64,000 nt of DNA, taken from positions 62,001-126,000 of the forward strand of contig NZ_JBHRSA010000034.1 in the NCBI RefSeq assembly GCF_042643145.1, written 5' to 3'. This DNA is from Virgibacillus_O xinjiangensis (GTDB lineage Bacteria > Bacillota > Bacilli > Bacillales > Amphibacillaceae). This document shows positions 18,075-27,333 of the stretch, piece after piece. Positions within the stretch are counted from its first letter, which is position 1; each line of letters starts with the position of its first letter. A program made the position numbers and the translations under genes. The notes beneath the pieces were generated by a model that was not told the origin of the DNA, ran no database searches, and saw only the letters and a program-made list of their open reading frames with translations.

Positions 18075-18832
18075 TTAATAAAGAAAAGATGTGTATCCAG
18101 AGTCGGCAGCTTATAGCGGCAGACACCATCGAGATGGTGTTGAAAAATCGACGGGTAAGCCAAGCTGCCAGTCCTGGCCAGTTTCTTCATATTAGTGTGC
18201 CTGGTCATACATTACGCCGTCCGATATCCATTGCTGATGTAGACAAAGATGCCGGAACCACGACGATTCTGTTCAAGATCAACGGATCTGGAACAGAGCG
18301 TCTGGCCGCATATACGGAGGAAATGCACCTTGACATACTTGGACCATCCGGCAACGGTTTTCCAACGGCAACAGCAAGCATGGAGGATCATACCATCCTG
18401 CTGATCGGTGGCGGGATTGGGATTCCGCCTCTCCATTATCTAGGCCGAACATTAGCTGAACAAGGAAAGAAGGTCATTGCCGTTTTAGGTTTCCAATCAA
18501 AAAGCCATGTTTTTTATGAGAAAAAATTCCAACAGTTTGCAGAAACCTTTATAGTGACTGACGATGGATCTTACGGGAATTCCGGCCTTGTCACAGATTT
18601 GCTTGATGACGTAACACCGTTCGATCGGTATTATACCTGCGGACCGATGCCAATGCTGCAGGCTGTAACGTCTAAGCTTGCACATAAAGATGGGTACCTC
18701 TCTTTGGAGGAACGGATGGGCTGCGGAATTGGGGCATGCTTTGCTTGTGTCATACCGGAAGCTGGAACATCTGGTTACCGGAAGATCTGTAAGGATGGAC
18801 CGGTCTTTCAAGCAGAGGAGGTTGTTCTATGA
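18071..18832 (+). CDS. pyrK: Dihydroorotate dehydrogenase B, electron-transfer (FAD / 2Fe-2S) subunit
   Basis: Transfers electrons from PyrD to NAD+. The 253-residue protein belongs to the ferredoxin reductase family: the FAD motif LRRPISIAD, the nucleotide-binding stretch LLIGGGIGIPPLHYLG, and four C-terminal cysteines C218, C223, C226 and C240 that bind the 2Fe-2S cluster. Its presence shows that the next gene is a class IB, NAD-dependent enzyme. ATGA overlaps with carB and pyrD couple translation. Confidence 0.97.
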   Translation: MINKEKMCIQSRQLIAADTIEMVLKNRRVSQAASPGQFLHISVPGHTLRRPISIADVDKDAGTTTILFKINGSGTERLAAYTEEMHLDILGPSGNGFPTATASMEDHTILLIGGGIGIPPLHYLGRTLAEQGKKVIAVLGFQSKSHVFYEKKFQQFAETFIVTDDGSYGNSGLVTDLLDDVTPFDRYYTCGPMPMLQAVTSKLAHKDGYLSLEERMGCGIGACFACVIPEAGTSGYRKICKDGPVFQAEEVVL

Positions 18833-19746
18833 TAGATTTATCGGTACAGCTGCCCGGACTTATTCTAAAAAACCCAGTCATGCCGGCATCCGGATGTTTT
18901 GGTTTTGGCAGGGAATACAGCGAATTCTATGATTTAAGCCGACTGGGAGCAGTGATCATGAAGGCGGCTACAGGTGGAGAGAGATATGGAAATCATACCC
19001 CAAGGGTTGCTGAAACACCTTCAGGAATGCTGAACGCAATAGGACTTCAAAATCCCGGTGTGGAAAAAATCATCGAAAAGGAAGTTCCTTTTCTGGCCGA
19101 ATTCGATGTCCCAGTGATAGCCAATGTCGCGGGGAGCACCATAGAGGAATATCAAAAAGTGGCGGAAGCATTCAATGATACAAACGACGTACATGCACTT
19201 GAACTGAATATATCCTGCCCCAATGTCAAAGAAGGGGGACTGCAATTTGGTACGGACCCGGCAATGGCTGCAGAGGTGACGAAAACGGTAAAGCGAGTGA
19301 GCAAACATCCTGTATATGTAAAACTTTCACCGAATGTTTCAGATATTGTCACCATGGCAAAGGCTGTAGAAGCTGCCGGAGCTGACGGCTTAACCATGAT
19401 CAATACATTAACCGGCATGCAGATGCATCTTCCGTCTAAAAAGCCATTACTGGCTAATAGCACTGGCGGCCTTTCTGGCCCTGCGATAAAACCGATAGCT
19501 ATCCGGATGATCTATGAGGTCAGACGGCAAGTTGCCATTCCGATTATCGGAATGGGAGGGATCAGCAATTCCGAGGATGTGTTAGAATTCTTACTAGCTG
19601 GTGCAAACGCAGTAGCAGTAGGGACGGCTAATTTTCAGAACCCGCTTGTATGTCCTGAAATCATTGACCAACTGCCGGAGACCCTGCATACTTATGGGTT
19701 TGATTCCGTAAAAGCAGCCTCAGGAAAAGGAGTGCCTGTCTCATGA
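18829..19746 (+). CDS. pyrD: Dihydroorotate dehydrogenase B, catalytic subunit (class IB)
   Basis: Oxidises dihydroorotate to orotate with FMN. The 305-residue protein has the conserved LELNISCPNVKEGG motif in which C130 is the active-site base typical of class 1 enzymes, and a C-terminal FMN phosphate site in GMGGISNSEDVLEFLLAGA. It acts as a complex with PyrK, encoded just upstream with a 4-base overlap. The next gene also overlaps by four bases. Confidence 0.97.
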   Translation: MIDLSVQLPGLILKNPVMPASGCFGFGREYSEFYDLSRLGAVIMKAATGGERYGNHTPRVAETPSGMLNAIGLQNPGVEKIIEKEVPFLAEFDVPVIANVAGSTIEEYQKVAEAFNDTNDVHALELNISCPNVKEGGLQFGTDPAMAAEVTKTVKRVSKHPVYVKLSPNVSDIVTMAKAVEAAGADGLTMINTLTGMQMHLPSKKPLLANSTGGLSGPAIKPIAIRMIYEVRRQVAIPIIGMGGISNSEDVLEFLLAGANAVAVGTANFQNPLVCPEIIDQLPETLHTYGFDSVKAASGKGVPVS

Positions 19747-20447
19747 CGAAGGATGTTTATATTGCTCTCGATTTCCCCGAAGGCGCAGCAGCGGAGAACT
19801 TTTTGAAGCAAAATCAATTGGAAGGTGTCCCAGTAAAAGTTGGAATGGAACTTTTTTATAGGGAAGGACCCATCATAATAGAAAAATTGAAAGATCGCGG
19901 GCACCCTGTATTTTTGGATCTGAAGTTGCACGACATACCGACCACCGTCATGAAGGCGATGAGCAACCTGGCAAAACTTCAGGTAGACATGGTCAATGTG
20001 CATGCCCTCGGAGGGGGGGAGATGATCCATTACGCCAAAGAAGGTTTGCTTGCCGGCTCTTCTACTGGAAAGGGGCCCAAGTTGATAGCTGTAACAGTTC
20101 TGACATCGATGGAAGAAGCAACAATACAAGAGGATTTAAAGCTTTCCGGGAGTCTAGTAGACAACACAGTTCACTTGGCAGAACTGTCACACGAACATGG
20201 AGCAGATGGTGTTGTATGTTCCGTCCATGAGGCCTCGCAAATCAAGGAAGCCTGTAGTGCTGACTTCCTCACTGTGACACCTGGTATACGGTTGGATGGA
20301 ACGGACAGTAATGATCAGAAACGCGTGGCCTCCCCAAGATACGCCAAGGAAAATAATGCTGACATTATAGTTATTGGCCGGAGCGTTACAAAAGCCGATG
20401 ACCCACGTGCAGCATATGAACGAGCAGTAAAGGAGTGGCAGGTGTGA
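19743..20447 (+). CDS. pyrF: Orotidine 5'-phosphate decarboxylase
   Basis: Decarboxylates OMP to UMP, the last step of the pathway. The 234-residue TIM-barrel protein shows the signature FLDLKLHDIPTTV with the catalytic lysine and aspartate, and VTPGIR near the phosphate site. It overlaps pyrD (ATGA) and pyrE (GTGA), each by four bases. Length and motifs are standard. Confidence 0.97.
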   Translation: MTKDVYIALDFPEGAAAENFLKQNQLEGVPVKVGMELFYREGPIIIEKLKDRGHPVFLDLKLHDIPTTVMKAMSNLAKLQVDMVNVHALGGGEMIHYAKEGLLAGSSTGKGPKLIAVTVLTSMEEATIQEDLKLSGSLVDNTVHLAELSHEHGADGVVCSVHEASQIKEACSADFLTVTPGIRLDGTDSNDQKRVASPRYAKENNADIIVIGRSVTKADDPRAAYERAVKEWQV

Positions 20448-21061
20448 AAATAAAGGATAATCTGGCAAGAGATTTACTGGAGATCAAGGCAGTCCAAATC
20501 AATAAAGATCATTATTTTACTTGGACATCCGGAATAAAGTCACCGATTTATTGCGATAATCGGCTGACAATGTCCCATCCTAAAGTACGAAAGAACATTA
20601 CCGAAGCATTTGTCAGTCTGGTAGAGAAAATGGAAGAGAAACCGGAAATCATCGCCGGTTGTGCAACAGCGGGAATACCGCACGCAGCATGGCTTGCAGA
20701 CCGTCTGGCCCTTCCTATGGTTTATGTCCGGTCCAAACCGAAGGGACATGGTAAAGGAAACCAAGTGGAAGGAGAATTGCCAGCGGGTAAAAGGGTACTG
20801 GTAATAGAAGACCTCATATCTACTGGCGGTTCTTCCCTGCAGGCGGCAGAGGCAGTTCGTCGGGAAGGCGGGGTAGTTACAGGAGTAGCTGCAATTTTCA
20901 CCTATGGGTTAGAGAAAGCCGACACGGTCTTCCAAGAGGCGGGAATCAATTTCTCAACCATTACAGGTTTTGATCAACTACTCGAAGCATTGACTGACGA
21001 TGGAGAACTGAATGAAGAAGACAAAAGGGAACTGCTTTTATGGCGGGATCAATTGGACTAA
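20444..21061 (+). CDS. pyrE: Orotate phosphoribosyltransferase
   Basis: Transfers the phosphoribosyl group of PRPP to orotate, giving OMP. The PRPP motif RVLVIEDLISTGGSS is intact, as is TSGIKSPIYCDNR near the N-terminus; 205 residues. A GTG three codons upstream lies within the GGAG ribosome site, so the GTG at 20444, eight bases downstream of that site and overlapping the pyrF stop, is preferred. It is the last gene of the operon, followed by a terminator. Confidence 0.96.
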   Translation: MKIKDNLARDLLEIKAVQINKDHYFTWTSGIKSPIYCDNRLTMSHPKVRKNITEAFVSLVEKMEEKPEIIAGCATAGIPHAAWLADRLALPMVYVRSKPKGHGKGNQVEGELPAGKRVLVIEDLISTGGSSLQAAEAVRREGGVVTGVAAIFTYGLEKADTVFQEAGINFSTITGFDQLLEALTDDGELNEEDKRELLLWRDQLD

Positions 21062-21065
21062 TGGA

Positions 21066-21097
21066 AAAGATGACCTATATACCAGGTCATCTTTTTT
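21066..21097 (+). terminator. Terminator of the pyr operon
   Basis: AAAGATGACCT and AGGTCATCTTT form an eleven-pair stem with a seven-base loop, ending in a T-run directly after pyrE. Confidence 0.92.
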
Positions 21098-21173
21098 CAT
21101 TCCTGAAATGCACGAAGGAGTGAGTTATTCTATAATAGAAGAATACTAGTGTTAAAAATGGGAGCTGCGGAGA

Positions 21174-22040
21174 ATGAAGATAGAAGATTATAAGTTACTT
21201 CTAAAGATGAATGAGGTTGGAACAATCAGGGGAACAGCTAAAGCGATACTTATTTCACAGCCCGCTGTCACACAACGGCTCAGGTATATAGAAAGTTATT
21301 TTGGACACACCATTTTCATTCGGACACCTAAGAAGCTTTTGCCTACCCCTGCAGGAGAATTAATCTTAAACCATGCGAAAAATGTGATGAAGGGAGAGGC
21401 GGAACTGGAGAATCACCTGGCTTCCTCAGCAAAGCGGGTGCAGGGCACACTTTCCATTGCTTGTTCCTCCCTGATCAGCCAACGGTTTCTTCCTTCCATA
21501 TTGGGGGAATATACCTCTAAATATCCTAAAGTGGCGGTCGAACTCGTAACAGGAATCAGTGAAAACATACGCAGGGAGCACAAAAACTATCATGTATGTA
21601 TCATCCGCGGAGAGAAATTGAAGGAGTGCACCTCAGTGCGACTGTTTGATGACCCGTTATATATATTTGATACCGAGCCTTTCCCGAAGAATAAATTAAA
21701 GGAGCGTCCGCTCATCTCCTTTAGCAGTGATGACAGCATGCATGAAGTAGTAGATACATGGCTTTATGAGCATCAGGAGGAAATCAAACCAGTCAAAACC
21801 CTTACGGTGGATCAAATTGAAACATGCAAGCAGTTTATGAAACAGGGGATCGGAATGGCTGTACTGCCGGAAAGCGTCTCCGACAGCATGAAGGAAGAAT
21901 ATCCTCATCTTCCGCTGCTTTTGGACGGTAAACCGGTTACAAGAGGCACCTGGGTATGTTATCAGGAGGGTGTCCGTGACCTGCCCCATGTAGACCATTT
22001 CATCAATGCATTGACTAATCAATCGTTCCTGGATGTTTAG
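21174..22040 (+). CDS. LysR-family transcriptional regulator
   Basis: A 288-residue regulator with the usual LysR layout: winged helix-turn-helix at about residues 15-65 (GTIRGTAKAILISQPAVTQR), then a periplasmic-binding-protein-like sensor domain from about 90. The ligand is not known. TATAAT at 21131-21136 may belong to its promoter, and GGAG precedes the ATG. The gene stands alone after the pyr terminator and 53 bases before an Ohr gene on the same strand, so it may regulate that gene or be co-transcribed with it. In B. subtilis this position holds the cysH sulfate-assimilation cluster, so the locus differs. I cannot give a specific orthologue. Confidence 0.85.
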   Translation: MKIEDYKLLLKMNEVGTIRGTAKAILISQPAVTQRLRYIESYFGHTIFIRTPKKLLPTPAGELILNHAKNVMKGEAELENHLASSAKRVQGTLSIACSSLISQRFLPSILGEYTSKYPKVAVELVTGISENIRREHKNYHVCIIRGEKLKECTSVRLFDDPLYIFDTEPFPKNKLKERPLISFSSDDSMHEVVDTWLYEHQEEIKPVKTLTVDQIETCKQFMKQGIGMAVLPESVSDSMKEEYPHLPLLLDGKPVTRGTWVCYQEGVRDLPHVDHFINALTNQSFLDV

Positions 22041-22093
22041 AATGGTGAGGTGGAAGGAATACTCTTTGGAGAAGCCCTTAAAGGAGGTATTTC

Positions 22094-22513
22094 ATGAGTA
22101 ACGTACTCTTTACGTCTAAAGCGACAGCAAAAAATGGCCGTGATGGTCATGTAAAATCTGATGATGGATTAATTGATCTGAACCTTGTCAATCCGGTTCA
22201 TAATAGCAAAGATAGTGGCTCAAATCCAGAACAATTATTCGCTGCTGGTTATTCCGCTTGTTACGATGGTGCGTTAAGCCATGTGGCAGGTGAACAGAAG
22301 AAAGAAATTGATTCGGAAACGACGGCAGAAGTCAGTTTCTTGAAAGATGAAGAAGATGGCGGATTCAAAATTGGTGTCACTTTGAACATTGAAATAAAAG
22401 GTGTCAGCCAAGAAGAAGCTGAAGAGCTGGCAGAGGCAGCCCACCAGTTTTGCCCTTATTCAAAAGCGACCAGAGGAAATATTGAAGTAGAACTGAATCC
22501 GAAGGCAGTATAA
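22094..22513 (+). CDS. ohr: Organic hydroperoxide resistance protein (Ohr/OsmC family)
   Basis: Thiol peroxidase that reduces organic and lipid hydroperoxides in the cytoplasm, usually with lipoyl groups as reductant. The 139-residue protein has both catalytic cysteines, C56 in YSACYDGAL and C120 in QFCPYSKATRGN, and the SNPEQLFAAGY motif. AAAGGAGG precedes the ATG. Ohr genes are normally paired with the MarR-type repressor OhrR; here the only nearby regulator is of the LysR type. A bidirectional terminator follows. Confidence 0.93.
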   Translation: MSNVLFTSKATAKNGRDGHVKSDDGLIDLNLVNPVHNSKDSGSNPEQLFAAGYSACYDGALSHVAGEQKKEIDSETTAEVSFLKDEEDGGFKIGVTLNIEIKGVSQEEAEELAEAAHQFCPYSKATRGNIEVELNPKAV

Positions 22514-22515
22514 AA

Positions 22516-22555
22516 CAAAAAAATGGATGGTCCCCAGCAGGGATCATCCATTTTT
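22516..22555 (+). terminator. Bidirectional terminator between ohr and rqcH
   Basis: AATGGATGGTCCC and GGGATCATCCATT pair with one mismatch, with an A-run on the left and a T-run on the right. It can end transcripts of ohr (plus strand) and rqcH (minus strand). Confidence 0.85.
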
Positions 22556-22572
22556 AAATGTTCCAGTGAAGA

Positions 22573-24285
22573 TTAGTTATCTTCCTTCAGCGATTGAATG
22601 GTTTTTTCTTGGGGCGTTACATAAAGCGTTTTCTGGTTGTCATATGTCACAAACCCAGGCTTGGCGCCATTCGGTTTCTTTACATGCCGTACTCTCGTGT
22701 AATCGACTGGAACAGATGAAGAAGCCTGAGACTTGCTGAAATAGGCTGCAATTTCCGCTGCCTCAAGCAAGGTTTCCTCCGAAGGGTCGTCAGAACGGAT
22801 GATCACGTGAGAACCAGGGATATCTTTCGTGTGAAGCCATATATCGTCACGGTGGGCCACTTTGGTTGTAACATATTCATTCTGTTTATTGTTCTTCCCG
22901 ACGAGGATGGGCGTGCCATCCGTAGCTTGATATTTCTCCGGTACAGGTTTTTTCGGTTTGTTTTTATTTTTCGAGCGGGTTCTCTGTCTTTTCAAATAAC
23001 CCTCTTCCCGAAGTTCTTCCCGAATCTCATCAATATCCTCTGTACTGGCAACATCTATTTGCTGCAGCAGCTGATCCAAATACTCCAGTTCCTGATTGGC
23101 TTTTTGTATCTCCTTTTCTACTGCCTGTTTCGAATTCTTCAGTTTCTGGTACGACTTATAGTAAGCTTGAGCGTTTTCGCTCGGTGTTTTATTAGGATTC
23201 AGTTCAATAGTCATTTCCTTTTTTTCCGGGTCATAGTAATCAACAACATTTACCGAGGAGTCGCCGTTTTTTACTAGATGGAGATGGGCTGTCAGCAATT
23301 CACCCAGTTTTTGATACCGGTCGGCACCTTCCGCTTTTTTCAATGTCTGTTTATGTTTTTTCAACTTCCGGTGATTCTTGTCTTTCTCATTCTTAATAAA
23401 ACGGTAGAGATCTTTTGCCTGTTGTTTAACGCGATCCCTCTCGGCTTTCCCGGAGAAGAATGCATCAAGCATACTGTTTACCCTCGAAAAATCTTCCCTC
23501 TCCCCGTGCAGTGAGGAAATAGGAAGGACATGAAAATCCTCTTTGCCATTCCGGTATATGGCCGGATCATATTCATGATTAATCAACTTTCCTTGCAGCT
23601 CCTTGAACTTTGCCTCATATTTTCCGACATCACCAAGTCCAGCCTGTATCGTCAATTCTTTGGCAATAAATGGAGAAAAGCCGACAAGTGTACCGACTAT
23701 CTGTTTGTCCAGTCTACCAGCATTGAAATCCAACTTCTGGGTCAACAGTCCGCTGTCCATTTGGAGAGGGTTCAATTTATCCTGCATGGGGGGGAGCTTG
23801 TATTCGTGGCCGGGAAGGATGGTCCTATGGCGGTTCTGGGCGATAGAAATGTGCTTAAAACTGTCTACTATCTGCCTTTTATCATTGTCTACCAGCATAA
23901 TATTACTATGTTTACCCATCAGCTCCATGACAAGCGACTTATAGGAGATGTCGCCGATCTCGTTCCTCGTACGGACTGAAAACGTGACGATCCGTTCCAT
24001 TCCGTATTGTTCGATTTCTTCAATGATTGCTCCTGATAGATGCTTTCTCAGGACCATGCAGAACATTGGAGGCTCTTTGGGATTTTGATAGACATCATCC
24101 GTCAAGTGGAAACGGGCATAAGTAGGATGAATGGAAAACAGCAGTGTGTGCTTTTTCCCCCTGCTTCTTACCGTGAAAACCAGTTCCGACTCTGTAGGCT
24201 GGTGGATTTTTGCGATTTTTCCAGGGAGTAATTCCCTCTTCAATTCTTCCGTTACTGCACGTGTAACTATACCGTCAAATGGCAT
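22573..24285 (-). CDS. rqcH: Ribosome quality control protein RqcH (Rqc2/NEMF homologue, FbpA/YloA family)
   Basis: Binds stalled 50S subunits that still carry peptidyl-tRNA and recruits tRNA-Ala to add C-terminal alanine tails that mark the chain for ClpXP. The 570-residue protein has the NFACT-N domain (1-180), a central helix-hairpin-helix region, a long coiled coil (about 280-430) and the NFACT-R domain (about 445-555, ending PNGAKPGFVTYDNQKTLYVTP). Older annotations call it fibronectin-binding protein. At positions 97-98, where B. subtilis has the tRNA-binding pair Asp-Arg, this protein has Glu-Arg. It is transcribed against its neighbours with AGAGGTGA before the ATG. Confidence 0.95.
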   Translation of the reverse strand: MPFDGIVTRAVTEELKRELLPGKIAKIHQPTESELVFTVRSRGKKHTLLFSIHPTYARFHLTDDVYQNPKEPPMFCMVLRKHLSGAIIEEIEQYGMERIVTFSVRTRNEIGDISYKSLVMELMGKHSNIMLVDNDKRQIVDSFKHISIAQNRHRTILPGHEYKLPPMQDKLNPLQMDSGLLTQKLDFNAGRLDKQIVGTLVGFSPFIAKELTIQAGLGDVGKYEAKFKELQGKLINHEYDPAIYRNGKEDFHVLPISSLHGEREDFSRVNSMLDAFFSGKAERDRVKQQAKDLYRFIKNEKDKNHRKLKKHKQTLKKAEGADRYQKLGELLTAHLHLVKNGDSSVNVVDYYDPEKKEMTIELNPNKTPSENAQAYYKSYQKLKNSKQAVEKEIQKANQELEYLDQLLQQIDVASTEDIDEIREELREEGYLKRQRTRSKNKNKPKKPVPEKYQATDGTPILVGKNNKQNEYVTTKVAHRDDIWLHTKDIPGSHVIIRSDDPSEETLLEAAEIAAYFSKSQASSSVPVDYTRVRHVKKPNGAKPGFVTYDNQKTLYVTPQEKTIQSLKEDN

Positions 24286-24306
24286 GCGTTCATCACCTCT
24301 TAGGCA

Positions 24307-24315
24307 ATTATAGCA
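24307..24315 (-). promoter_or_regulatory. Extended -10 promoter of rqcH
   Basis: Read on the minus strand, TGCTATAAT is an extended -10 element 22 bases upstream of the rqcH start; no good -35 is seen. Confidence 0.45.
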
Positions 24316-24405
24316 TTTTTAGGGACAAGTCTGCATACAAATCATATTACATATCAGGATGAAGAAAATCCCAGGGCTATGCTGGCTGGTTTGGAGGAAT
24401 TAAAT

Positions 24406-27066
24406 ATGAAATGGTATCAATTGGATGTAGAACAAATCGAGCAAAAGCTGCATGTGACTGCCAACAGAGGACTGACAGATAAACAAGTGGAACAGCGGCG
24501 GAAGGAGTACGGGGAGAATTTATTGGAAGCACAGAAGAAGACATCCCGTTGGCTCCTATTTATGAAGCAGTTCCAAGATTTCATGGTAATGGTTCTGTTA
24601 GCCGCAACACTGATTGCCGGTCTCTTGGGAGAATATATCGATGCCATTGCCATTATGGTCATAGTTCTAGTCAATGGCCTGATAGGGTACTTCCAAGAAC
24701 AGAAAGCGGAAAAATCACTGGACAAGCTGAAGGAATTATCTGCTCCCATGGCTCAGGTGTTAAGAGACGGGCAGTGGGAAAAAGTCAATTCTAAAGATAT
24801 TGTGGTCGGTGATATTGTCAGACTTCAGAGTGGCGACAGAATACCGGCTGATGTGCGGATCATCCAGTCCAGCAGTCTGGAGACGGAAGAATCTGCGCTT
24901 ACCGGGGAATCTCTTCCTGTCACAAAACATGCAACAGCAATATCTGCTGATGAGCTGGATCCTCAAGATCAGACCAATATGGGATTCATGGGGACGATGA
25001 TCACAAGAGGAAGCGGTACTGGGATAATAGTGGGAACAGGGATGAACACGGTGATGGGGCAAATTGCTTCCCTGATGGTCAACACAAAGAAAATGACCAC
25101 ACCATTGGAAAGGAAATTGGCAGAGCTTGGAAAAATCTTGATCGTGGTATCTCTGATACTCACAGCTCTTGTAGTGGTTCTTGGTGTTATTCAAGGCCAT
25201 CAAATATATCATATGTTCCTCGCCGGTGTTTCTTTGGCGGTCGCAGCCATTCCAGAAGGCCTTCCGGCTATTGTCACAGTCGCCTTGGCTCTTGGTGTTC
25301 AACGGATGATCAGAAGAAAAGCGATTGTTCGCAAACTATCAGCGGTTGAAACATTAGGCTGTGCTTCAGTCATTTGCTCTGATAAGACAGGTACGATGAC
25401 GGAAAACAAGATGACAGTGAAAGAAGTGTTTGTAAATGGAGACCATCTGTATGTAACCGGAGATGGTTATGACATCCGCGGGGATTATTTTTTACGGGAG
25501 AAAAAGGTAGATGGGGAATATCCGAATCTGGAATCGATGCTGTTATATGGCATGCTCTGCAATAACTCTTCTCTCCAAGTGAAAAGAGGCAAATACTTGG
25601 TTGACGGAAATCCTACCGACGGTGCCTTGTTGATTGCCGCCAGAAAGATGGGAGTATCAGCAATGGAAGGGGAGAAATATCGTATTGTCAAGGAGCTGCC
25701 CTTTGATTCAGATCGTAAACGCATGAGTGTCATTGTGGAGGATTCGAACCATATGAAATTTTTGATTACCAAAGGGGCTCCGGAAGTTCTGCTGCCGAGA
25801 TGCTCCTATCACATGAGGCCAAATGGCAGAGAATTGCTGAAGGAGCAAGGAAGAAACAAGATAGAACAGGCAATAGATCAGATGGCTGACAGAGCTCTAC
25901 GAACACTGGCCATAGGAGTGAAACCACTTACCAAGGGGGAAAGAGCAGAGGATGCTTTTTTGGAGAATGACCTAACCTTTTACGGTTTGTATGGTATGAT
26001 TGACCCTCCAAGGAAAGAAGTAAAGCCTGCAATCGAAGAATGTCGCAGAGCTGGCATAAAGACAGTCATGATAACCGGAGATCACGTGAAAACGGCAAAA
26101 GCCATTGCTCAAAATCTGAACATTCTCCCGGAAAATGGGATGGTTCTGGAGGGGCGTCAGTTAAATAAGATGTCTGTTACTGAACTGGAGGATGTCATTG
26201 ACGATACCTATGTATTTGCAAGGGTTACACCAGAACACAAATTGAAGATTGTAAAAGCATTTCAGCAGAGAGGGCATGTCGTGGCCATGACCGGAGACGG
26301 AGTGAATGATGCTCCAGCCATTAAAGCCAGCGATATTGGCGTTAGTATGGGGATAAGTGGAACAGATGTCACCAAAGAGGCATCCTCCCTGGTATTGTTG
26401 GATGACAATTTCGCTACCATTAAATCGGCTATACAAGAAGGACGGAACATCTATGAAAATATCCGTAAATTCATCCGGTACATTCTTGCTTCCAATGTCG
26501 GGGAGATACTTGTCATGCTCTTTGCTATGCTGCTTGCACTGCCACTTCCATTGGTACCTGTCCAAATCCTCTGGGTAAACCTTGTAACTGACGGACTACC
26601 AGCCATGGCTTTAGGGATGGACAGGGCAGAAGGAGATACAATGAGGAAGGGCCCAAGGGATCCAAAAGAAGGTGTGTTCTCCAATGGGCTCGGAAGTCGA
26701 ATCGTCAGCCGAGGGTTTTTGATAGGAACAGTGACGCTTATTGCCTTTATGCTGGCATACCAAGATGATCCTGCTAATCTTATTTATGCACAGACCATGG
26801 CATTCACTACGTTGGTTATGGCTCAGTTGATCCATGTGTTCGACTGCCGCAGTGATCAATCGATCTTTGCGAGGAACCCCTTCGAAAACATGTATCTGGT
26901 ACTTGCAGTCCTGTCCTCATTGCTTCTACTTCTAGTAGTTATTTATTGGGAGCCGCTGCAACCAATCTTCCATACTACTGCTCTTAGTATGCACGATTGG
27001 ATGCTGATCCTGGTTCTGGGCGCTCTGCCCAGTGTTCTATTCGGTTTTCAAACGAATCGCAAATAG
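24406..27066 (+). CDS. yloB: Calcium-transporting P-type ATPase (P2A type, YloB-like)
   Basis: Membrane pump that exports Ca2+ with ATP. The 886-residue protein has the complete P-type set: the A-domain TGES motif, IPEGLPA in the fourth membrane helix (Ca2+ site), the phosphorylated D326 in CSDKTGTMT, KGAPE in the N-domain, and MTGDGVNDAPA. About ten membrane spans, with four after the P domain. An ATG nine codons upstream lacks a ribosome site; TTGGAGG supports the start used. B. subtilis YloB is a Ca2+ ATPase made during sporulation. It is divergent from rqcH and followed by a terminator; yloC, next in B. subtilis, is absent. Confidence 0.94.
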   Translation: MKWYQLDVEQIEQKLHVTANRGLTDKQVEQRRKEYGENLLEAQKKTSRWLLFMKQFQDFMVMVLLAATLIAGLLGEYIDAIAIMVIVLVNGLIGYFQEQKAEKSLDKLKELSAPMAQVLRDGQWEKVNSKDIVVGDIVRLQSGDRIPADVRIIQSSSLETEESALTGESLPVTKHATAISADELDPQDQTNMGFMGTMITRGSGTGIIVGTGMNTVMGQIASLMVNTKKMTTPLERKLAELGKILIVVSLILTALVVVLGVIQGHQIYHMFLAGVSLAVAAIPEGLPAIVTVALALGVQRMIRRKAIVRKLSAVETLGCASVICSDKTGTMTENKMTVKEVFVNGDHLYVTGDGYDIRGDYFLREKKVDGEYPNLESMLLYGMLCNNSSLQVKRGKYLVDGNPTDGALLIAARKMGVSAMEGEKYRIVKELPFDSDRKRMSVIVEDSNHMKFLITKGAPEVLLPRCSYHMRPNGRELLKEQGRNKIEQAIDQMADRALRTLAIGVKPLTKGERAEDAFLENDLTFYGLYGMIDPPRKEVKPAIEECRRAGIKTVMITGDHVKTAKAIAQNLNILPENGMVLEGRQLNKMSVTELEDVIDDTYVFARVTPEHKLKIVKAFQQRGHVVAMTGDGVNDAPAIKASDIGVSMGISGTDVTKEASSLVLLDDNFATIKSAIQEGRNIYENIRKFIRYILASNVGEILVMLFAMLLALPLPLVPVQILWVNLVTDGLPAMALGMDRAEGDTMRKGPRDPKEGVFSNGLGSRIVSRGFLIGTVTLIAFMLAYQDDPANLIYAQTMAFTTLVMAQLIHVFDCRSDQSIFARNPFENMYLVLAVLSSLLLLLVVIYWEPLQPIFHTTALSMHDWMLILVLGALPSVLFGFQTNRK

Positions 27067-27093
27067 AATGATTAGTCACTTGTGCAGTATACA

Positions 27094-27139
27094 CCCATGC
27101 CTGTAAATGGAAAAATTACAGGCATGGGTTTTCATTTTT
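27094..27139 (+). terminator. Terminator after yloB
   Basis: CCCATGCCTGTAA and TTACAGGCATGGG form a perfect 13-pair stem with a nine-base loop, followed by TTTTCATTTTT. Confidence 0.93.
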
Positions 27140-27303
27140 GTCTGTTTACCGTTATAATAGAAGGGATACAAGGGTATAATGATATTCAGACGAGCGGGAA
27201 TGGTTTCTCCGTTCCACCTTTTCATGCTAAATACATAGAATTGGAGCATATATAAGAGAAACGGAGAATTAGGAAGAAATCACAGCAAAGGTCAGGCTTA
27301 TAC

Positions 27304-27333
27304 TTGAGTTTTTGTAGTATTATTCCTTATAAT
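27304..27333 (+). promoter_or_regulatory. Sigma-A promoter of remA-gmk-rpoZ
   Basis: TTGAGT (27304-27309) and a perfect TATAAT (27328-27333) are 18 bases apart, giving a start about 60 bases before remA. Confidence 0.65.

Noticed and set aside
23530..23979. Open frame of 149 codons on the plus strand opposite rqcH
   Set aside because: It lies fully antisense to a strongly conserved gene, has no ribosome site and no recognisable domain.
22573..24285. Adhesin function for the FbpA annotation of rqcH
   Set aside because: The fibronectin-binding label is historical; domain order and the lack of a signal peptide fit the ribosome-rescue factor.
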